From an uncultured delta proteobacterium (GTDB taxonomy: Bacteria; Myxococcota_A; Polyangia; Polyangiales; Polyangiaceae), in the NCBI GenBank assembly GCA_903892415.1, contig CAITIQ010000198.1, forward strand, positions 1-44,858: a stretch of DNA of 44,858 nucleotides, in the 5' to 3' direction. Within the stretch, counting starts at the first letter, position 1; each line of letters opens with the position of its first letter. A program made the position numbers and the translations under genes. Below the pieces are notes generated by a model that was given only the letters and a program-made list of their open reading frames with translations, made no database searches and was not told where the DNA came from. This document shows, piece by piece, positions 39,948 through 44,858 of this stretch.

Positions 39948-40724
39948 TCAGGGCTGGGCGTAGCCCATCACCCGGTAGATCACCCGACCACCCAGCTCGT
40001 GAATCACGGTCTCGCTATCGCTGAGGTCCGTGGCTCGCGGCAAAATGTTGCGCACCCGGCGCCGTCGAAAATCTGCGGGCAGCGTATCCACCTCCAGACC
40101 CTCGGCCCGAAAACACTCGCGGGCCCGCAGCATGTGGTACGCGCTGGTGATCAGTAGATGGGACTGAAAGCCGCGTTCGCGAGCGATCTTGACGCTGTGG
40201 ACGGCGTTTTGGTGGGTGTTTAGCGCCTCATCCTCCACGATCAGCCGATCTTCGGCGATGCCCCAGTCGATCAGCTGAGCCTTCATCACGTTGCTCTCGT
40301 CGGTCCCGGTGAGGATGGCCTGTTTGGCTTGGCCCGACTTGAGCACCTCGTAAGCGAGGGTCAGCCGTTCGATGTTGCCGTTGTAGCTTCCTATCCCAGC
40401 GGCCTGAGGGGCGCTGTCCGCGGCGCCACCAAGGACGATCACCACGTCATAGGTTTTGCCCGGCGTGCGTTCGTCTTGCGCGCTGCGTTCGGCGAGCCCC
40501 CACAGCCCGTTGCTGATCGAAGGGCAGCCGGAGAAAAATAGAATCAAGAACGCGAGCGAACTCAGCGGTCGGTTGATTCGCCAGGGTAATCGGGGCTTGA
40601 TTTTCGCCGTGGCGGCTGGGCTTGCTTTTCGCAGTGCGCGAACCCTCTCGACGAGCAACAGCCCGAGCGCCCACGCCAGTGGACTCAGCAGTAGGTCCAA
40701 CGTCTTGGACAGAAGAAAAAACAC
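39948..40724 (-). CDS. YdcF/ElyC-family (DUF218) membrane protein
   Basis: 258 aa from a GTG start. Two hydrophobic segments at about 5-25 and 52-68 frame a basic loop, and the DUF218 domain follows with V-V-I-V-L-G-G-A, E-R-L-T-L-A-Y, I-L-T-G-T-D-E-S, E-D-E-A-L-N-T-H-Q-N and L-L-I-T-S-A-Y-H-M-x-R-A. This matches E. coli ElyC/SanA-type proteins, which affect use of the undecaprenyl carrier and envelope integrity. The domain probably faces the periplasm. The gene follows the epimerase gene divergently with 45 bp between the starts. Confidence 0.93.
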   Translation of the reverse strand: MFFLLSKTLDLLLSPLAWALGLLLVERVRALRKASPAATAKIKPRLPWRINRPLSSLAFLILFFSGCPSISNGLWGLAERSAQDERTPGKTYDVVIVLGGAADSAPQAAGIGSYNGNIERLTLAYEVLKSGQAKQAILTGTDESNVMKAQLIDWGIAEDRLIVEDEALNTHQNAVHSVKIARERGFQSHLLITSAYHMLRARECFRAEGLEVDTLPADFRRRRVRNILPRATDLSDSETVIHELGGRVIYRVMGYAQP

Positions 40725-40769
40725 GCCTATCCCTACACCGGCTTGACGGAACTTAGTACGTTCCCGCGC

Positions 40770-41786
40770 ATGTCTGGAGAAACCGTCGTCGTCACGGGTG
40801 CCGCTGGCTACGTGGGCACCTATGTGGTCAAGGAACTGCTCTCACGCGGGTACCGCGTTCGCGCGACCGTGCGTGAGGCCGGAGATCGCAAGAAGACGGC
40901 GCACCTGCGCGCCATGGCGAATGAAGAGCAGCTTGAACTCCATTCGGCAGACCTCGAGGTCGCTGGAAGCTTCGAGCAGGCGATGGCCGGCGCCCGCTAC
41001 GTCATCCACTCCGCGAGCGTGGTGCAGCTCACCGCCAAGGATCCACAGCGAGAAATTGTCGATGTCGCGGTGACCGGCACCCGCAACGTGATTCAAACCG
41101 CCATCGCTGCTGGCTCGGTCAAACGCATCGTCATGACCTCCAGTATTTCAGCGGTCGTTAGCAATGATCGCGACCAGCGCTACATCTTCTCGGAGGGCGA
41201 TTGGAACGACGCAGCGACCGTCAAGTCGGATCCGTACGGCGTAAGCAAGGTCGAATCGGAGCGGACCGCGCGCAGGTTGGTTGACGGCAAGGGCGTCGAG
41301 TTCGTCGCGATTTGTCCCGGCCTCGTGCTTGGTCCGGTGCTGTGCGACGCGCATCTTCGTACGAGCCCAGCTGTGCTTTACGAGGTGATGTCGGGCAAGT
41401 TCCCCGCGATCCCGAACTTCTTCTTTCAGGTAGTGGATGTTCGTGATGTGGCAATCGCGCATGTGGCCGCGATGGAGCGTGAAAAGCCCTCGAGTCGCTA
41501 TGTATGCACCGCCTCGGCGATGGGCCTAAGGCAGATGGCGGAGATCGCGCGCCGCACCTGTCCACGCGCCAAGATCTCGCGTTGGCCCATGCCTAGCCCG
41601 GCGATGTACGCGCTCGCCGCCTTCGACAAGCGGCTCTCCTTCTCCTTCCTCGAACGCAACCTAGACAGCGTGCCGACGTTCGACAACTCGCGCATCAAGA
41701 AGGAACTCGGGCTCAACTTCCGCCCGGTCGAGGTTTCTGTCGGGGATACCGCCCGCTCGATGGAAGAGGGCGGTTTCCTCGCTTAG
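40770..41786 (+). CDS. NAD(P)-dependent reductase, dihydroflavonol-reductase/epimerase type
   Basis: 338 aa from the ATG at 40770; a TTG at 40743 would add nine residues. The Rossmann loop T-G-A-A-G-Y-V-G-T-Y is at about 9-18, A-S-V-V-Q marks the second strand, and the active site is S-S-I/Y-G-V-S-K (Tyr-x-x-x-Lys), so the fold and chemistry are those of extended SDRs of the DFR/cinnamoyl reductase group. These reduce aldehydes or ketones on aromatic, sterol or lipid-like molecules. The substrate cannot be assigned and no pathway gene lies alongside. It converges on the DUF1501 gene with 9 bp between the stops. Confidence 0.92.
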   Translation: MSGETVVVTGAAGYVGTYVVKELLSRGYRVRATVREAGDRKKTAHLRAMANEEQLELHSADLEVAGSFEQAMAGARYVIHSASVVQLTAKDPQREIVDVAVTGTRNVIQTAIAAGSVKRIVMTSSISAVVSNDRDQRYIFSEGDWNDAATVKSDPYGVSKVESERTARRLVDGKGVEFVAICPGLVLGPVLCDAHLRTSPAVLYEVMSGKFPAIPNFFFQVVDVRDVAIAHVAAMEREKPSSRYVCTASAMGLRQMAEIARRTCPRAKISRWPMPSPAMYALAAFDKRLSFSFLERNLDSVPTFDNSRIKKELGLNFRPVEVSVGDTARSMEEGGFLA

Positions 41787-41795
41787 CGGCGCCGT

Positions 41796-43256
41796 TCAGC
41801 TCTTCAACATCGACGTGATGATCTTGGGGCTTTGGTTCGAAATGTGATCGAACGGTAGCCCCGCTGCGCTGAGCAAGGTCGCGTGCACGTCGGGCGGCTT
41901 GATCAAGTGACCGACCTCGTCAGCTGGTGCGCCGGTCGCGAGGTCCACTGGGCGTGAATCATAGTTGGAGTCCTTTGTCGCGCCGACGACGTGGTTGCCC
42001 TTGATACCGTTGCCGGCCACCAAACAGGCGGAAGCCAAATGATGGTCGCGTCCACCGGTCGCGTTGATGCGTGGAGTGCGCGCAAACTCCGAGAAGCAAA
42101 GCAAGGTCGTGCGGTCCCAATAGGGCTTTCCCTTTGGGTCCAGCGTGGCCTTTAGATAGGTAATCAAATCGCTGACGGCATCAAAGCCTTGCCGTTGCCG
42201 CTGCGGATGGTTGGCCGTCCAGTCGTCGTCGAAGTGAGCGTCGGTGACGGAAGCAATGCGCACCAAGACCACCTGCGAGATGCCGTTTACGAGCGCTTGC
42301 GCGGCGAGCGCGGCCTGCCCGGCAGGCTTACCGGCGAGGGCCGCGGACGGGTTGGCCGGATCCGCACCGAAGGTTGCGTAAAGCTCGGCGAGCTGCGAAT
42401 CCACCGGGGGATTGGGCTTGAAGTCGAAGTGCGTGAAGAGGCCGCCGTTGGCCAACGCTTGCGCCGTTTGCCAGGCGGACACGTGATTCGATAGGGCCTG
42501 CCTGCCGTCGACCTGGGCTTCGTAGCAGCCGCCGTCGGCGTAGAGTTTTGCAGCTGCTTGCTCGACCGAACCTGGAAGTGCGAGCGATTGATTGAGCGGA
42601 CGCAGCACCTGCTGCATCTCTGCGAAGCTCGGCACCGAAAGTCCGCTGGCGTTCGGGTCCATGCCCTCGTTGTAGGTTTCAGCGCCGCCGGTCACCAAGT
42701 TCGGGATCTTGAAGCGGTCGAGTAAACCCGACGAGGCGGCCCACGCCGTCTCCAACGAGCTGCCAGAGGCAGCCAAGCCGCGGGGGAACTTCCCGGTCAA
42801 AAAGAAGCGACGTCCAACCTCGTGGGTGAGCGTTCCCATGTTCACGCCGCGGACCACGCACAACTCCTCCCAATGTTCTTGGGCGAGCTTTTCCATGGTC
42901 GGGCCGTAATCCACGGCGCAGCCGTTCGGGCGTACGATGCCAGTGCCGCCGGTGTTGTCGAGCGTGGTTTGGGTCGCAGCGTCGGTGATGCGTTCGAAGC
43001 CCGTGTAGATGCCGCCGCTCGGCTCGCCGAACAGCGTCTGACTACGCGGATCGAGGCAAAGCAACGTGTCCCAGCCGTTGGCGAACTCGCACAAAACCAA
43101 GAGCGGCGCGTTGTCCGGATCCACTTCGGCCGAGGCGTGCCGAGTACCGAAGAAGCCGTCCATCATGACGGTTCCGCCCAGGCCTGCGAGGAGAGCGCGC
43201 CGGCTGAGGGCGAGCTTGCGAGGGGTGCGGCGAGAAGGCTGATTGCGTTGGTTCAT
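41796..43256 (-). CDS. DUF1501 protein with Tat signal
   Basis: 486 aa from the ATG at 43256; the frame is open to 43310 without a signal. The N-terminus carries a twin-arginine signal (L-S-R-R-A-L-L-A-G-L-G-G) and a likely A-S-A cleavage site, so it is exported folded. The body has E-F-A-N-G-W-D, C-F-S-E-F-A-R-T-P-R-I-N and G-G-R-D-H-H, the DUF1501 (sulfatase-like/alkaline phosphatase fold) pattern that may bind metal. Function is unknown. It is the third gene of a unit with the lipoprotein and the CxxCH protein upstream, a set that recurs in Myxococcota and Planctomycetes. Confidence 0.93.
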   Translation of the reverse strand: MNQRNQPSRRTPRKLALSRRALLAGLGGTVMMDGFFGTRHASAEVDPDNAPLLVLCEFANGWDTLLCLDPRSQTLFGEPSGGIYTGFERITDAATQTTLDNTGGTGIVRPNGCAVDYGPTMEKLAQEHWEELCVVRGVNMGTLTHEVGRRFFLTGKFPRGLAASGSSLETAWAASSGLLDRFKIPNLVTGGAETYNEGMDPNASGLSVPSFAEMQQVLRPLNQSLALPGSVEQAAAKLYADGGCYEAQVDGRQALSNHVSAWQTAQALANGGLFTHFDFKPNPPVDSQLAELYATFGADPANPSAALAGKPAGQAALAAQALVNGISQVVLVRIASVTDAHFDDDWTANHPQRQRQGFDAVSDLITYLKATLDPKGKPYWDRTTLLCFSEFARTPRINATGGRDHHLASACLVAGNGIKGNHVVGATKDSNYDSRPVDLATGAPADEVGHLIKPPDVHATLLSAAGLPFDHISNQSPKIITSMLKS

Positions 43257-43267
43257 GGCGTCTCGAC

Positions 43268-43966
43268 CTAGTTGTTGTGGAAGAGGGGGTGCTCGAACAG
43301 GGTGACGCACACCCCGCGCCAGCCCTCGGCTCGGGCGTTGAGTTGCGCGCCCTCGGGTACGGGTTCCGCTGCGCCGGCGGCGTAGACCGCCTTGAGACCG
43401 ACGATCAACCGTGCGTCCTGCTCGAGGCGGAGGCCCAAAAACTTCAGCGCCAGGAACCGCAGGTTGTCGGTGACTTCCCCCTCCGTTGGCTCCGCGTCTA
43501 CCGGGGCCTTGGGAAACAGGGTACGTGTGGTTGGATCGCTGCGTTTGACGTCATTTTTCGCCATGTCGGTGCAGATGGCTCGGGCCGCGTCTCCTACGAA
43601 CTTTAGGTAGAGCGCGCTCGAGACCGTTTGCTCCTCCGTCGTCGATTGGAAGTCGGGGCGGCCCAACGCTTTGCCGAATACCTCGTCCGAAAAGCCGTTC
43701 TTGCCGTTGACTCGCCACTCGATGGGCTGCCCGTTGATGTCGGTACCAGCGATCCGGGTCATCGACGCGGAAAGCTGATCCAACTGCAGGCGCGCAGGCT
43801 GATTGGCCAGCACAGCGTCTTCGGGTGTCAGCGCGACCGAGGTGGACTCCGGATCGAGGGTGAACGGCGGGTCACCCGAGCTCGAGGTTGCGCTCGAAGG
43901 GATGGTCTCGGTTTCACAGCCGAACAGCGCCGTTGCGGCGAAGAAGCAAACGAAGACCGACCTCAT
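43268..43966 (-). CDS. Lipoprotein of the DUF1501/CxxCH operon
   Basis: 232 aa. The signal M-R-S-V-F-V-C-F-F-A-A-T-A-L-F-G-C has a good lipobox. The mature part is mostly helical, with F-S-D-E-V-F-G-K-A-L-G-R-P-D-F and F-V-G-D-A-A-R-A-I-C-T-D-M, and ends W-R-G-V-C-V-T-L-F-E-H-P-L-F. No family was recognised. The ATG overlaps the stop of the upstream gene (ATGA) with A-G-G-A-G-A-G four bases before it, and the DUF1501 gene starts 11 bp later. The lipoprotein most likely works together with these two, perhaps as part of a surface complex. Confidence 0.87.
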   Translation of the reverse strand: MRSVFVCFFAATALFGCETETIPSSATSSSGDPPFTLDPESTSVALTPEDAVLANQPARLQLDQLSASMTRIAGTDINGQPIEWRVNGKNGFSDEVFGKALGRPDFQSTTEEQTVSSALYLKFVGDAARAICTDMAKNDVKRSDPTTRTLFPKAPVDAEPTEGEVTDNLRFLALKFLGLRLEQDARLIVGLKAVYAAGAAEPVPEGAQLNARAEGWRGVCVTLFEHPLFHNN

Positions 43967-44858
43967 CGGGCTCTCCTGTAGGCGGGCAAAAGAACGATCT
44001 CGCGAATGGCCTTACGAAGGTCGTCGTGCTCTTGGAAAGCCTCAGCGATCAGCGCCAACTCTTCCCCTTCGTAGGTGGGCGACGCCATATCGAGATCGGG
44101 CGAACGCTTCATGAAGAACTCGAACAAGTGATTGACCGCTATGCGGTGAAAGCTGCCGTCCTCGATGATCTTCTGCGCCCACGCGGCAGGTCCGCTGTCG
44201 AAGTTTGGTTCGACGTCCTTGTGGATCTCGTCCTCCCCGGCCCAACGTAGCGCCTTGAGCTTGTAGGGCCGAATGTCGGGATCCACCGTATCGGGCACGG
44301 GCTCGTAGAAGCGGTCGCAGTAGGCCATGCTGGCGGGTGCAATCGCCTTGCGGCAGGCTTCGGCGGTGGGGTACTCGCGAGCGAGCGTCTCGAGCGACGC
44401 CGAGCCGGACTCGGCGAATTGACCGAAGTAGGCCGAAAGCGGCTCCAAGCTCACGTGGCAGCCGCGACAAACACAGCGGCCGGTGAGGTCGTCTCCCTCG
44501 GGCGCGCATTGATCGTCGAGCGTGCTCGGCGGTTGATAGAACTTGCCCTCGAAGGCGATGCGAAAGCGGTTAGCCCGACCGCGATTGGTCTGAAAGCGCA
44601 GCAAGAATGCGGGCAAGGTGAGCAGACCTGCATGGAGCCCGTCGCGCTCTGTCTCCTCCCAATGGTCGCGCTCGGTGAAGGGGATCTCCGGGTTCGACAG
44701 ATCATTCGGCGCGAGCCAGTTTTGGGTGCGAGCGTAGGTTTGTCGCGGCGCGAGATAGCGCAAGAAGTGTGAGAGCGGACCGTTCGTCCACTTCATCTTG
44801 GTGGTCAGGATCTCGGAGTAGGGTTTGCCCTCTATGGTGTGATCATCGATCAGGCGCA
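43963..44858 (-). CDS. DUF1592/DUF1588-type CxxCH protein, C-terminal part (cut by window edge)
   Basis: The frame is open to the right edge, so the N-terminus is outside the window; about 298 codons are seen. The visible part starts R-L-I-D-D-H and includes G-K-P-Y-S-E-I-L-T-T followed by N-G-P-L-S, the block found in DUF1592/DUF1588 proteins of the PSD group. C-R-G-C-H (about residue 132 of the visible chain) looks like a c-type heme site and is followed by L-E-P-L-S-A-Y-F-G, as usual in that domain. A C-terminal helical domain (DUF1585-like) ends P-A-Y-R-R-A-R. Heme attachment and a periplasmic location are inferred. The DUF1501 gene two places downstream is the usual partner. Confidence 0.88.
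   Translation of the reverse strand, partial: RLIDDHTIEGKPYSEILTTKMKWTNGPLSHFLRYLAPRQTYARTQNWLAPNDLSNPEIPFTERDHWEETERDGLHAGLLTLPAFLLRFQTNRGRANRFRIAFEGKFYQPPSTLDDQCAPEGDDLTGRCVCRGCHVSLEPLSAYFGQFAESGSASLETLAREYPTAEACRKAIAPASMAYCDRFYEPVPDTVDPDIRPYKLKALRWAGEDEIHKDVEPNFDSGPAAWAQKIIEDGSFHRIAVNHLFEFFMKRSPDLDMASPTYEGEELALIAEAFQEHDDLRKAIREIVLLPAYRRAR

Overview
The window is GC-rich, very densely coded DNA from what looks like a myxobacterium-type bacterium (Myxococcota, probably the Polyangiales/Sorangiineae side). The evidence is the combination of eukaryote-like Ser/Thr kinases with a C-terminal membrane anchor, many lipoproteins with Gly/Ser/Asn linkers after the lipidated Cys, five tandem myxobacterial Cys-rich repeats (DUF4215 type), a matrixin protease with a MYXO-CTERM-like tail, an FHA-sigma54 activator, and frequent GTG/TTG starts with ATGA or GTGA overlaps. 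No phage, IS element, CRISPR array or rRNA was seen. The one RNA gene recognised is a selenocysteine tRNA.

Region 1 (1-3.6 kb): a tandem duplication of a unit made of a kinase gene plus tRNA-Sec. One tRNA-Sec is intact and the other is reduced to its 3' half. The second kinase has a frameshifted C-terminal tail. Region 2 (3.7-9.6 kb): a vWA lipoprotein converging on a MoxR ATPase, then a three-gene plus-strand operon of a DUF1704/MATCAP-like (QEGLA) zinc peptidase, an FHA-sigma54 activator and a RimK/DcsG-like ATP-grasp ligase. Region 3 (9.6-16.2 kb): lipid genes. An Mpo1-like protein and an enoyl-CoA hydratase lie on the minus strand. Diverging from them is a tightly overlapping operon of ACP, ketosynthase fused to a pseudo-ketosynthase, LolA-like lipoprotein, a second such fusion, and a 37-aa ORF that may be a dehydratase remnant.

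Region 4 (16.2-24.5 kb): small lipoproteins, a patatin-like lipase, a class II amidotransferase-like protein lacking its Cys2, a C2-PDZ lipoprotein, a SpoU methyltransferase, a second vWA lipoprotein, and an M30-like metallopeptidase lipoprotein. Region 5 (24.5-28.6 kb, minus): matrixin, Cys-rich lipoprotein, Cys-repeat protein and UppP, in overlapping order. Region 6 (28.7-41.8 kb): PcrA/UvrD helicase, a small beta-barrel-like protein, prolyl oligopeptidase, DUF420 protein, an unknown protein, a DECR2-like SDR, a TauE/SafE permease, a YbiT-type ABC-F protein, a metallophosphoesterase, a YdcF/ElyC protein and a DFR-like reductase. Region 7 (41.8 kb to the end, minus): a DUF1592/DUF1588-type CxxCH protein that runs off the window, a lipoprotein, and a Tat-exported DUF1501 protein.

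The two stretches most likely to hold undescribed biology are the peptidase/ATP-grasp pair, whose layout recalls the tubulin ligase/detyrosinase cycle, and the ACP/double-ketosynthase/LolA operon, which looks like a reduced aryl-polyene-type locus. The tRNA-Sec duplication is the clearest structural oddity. All functions are read from the sequence and remembered families; no search was run.
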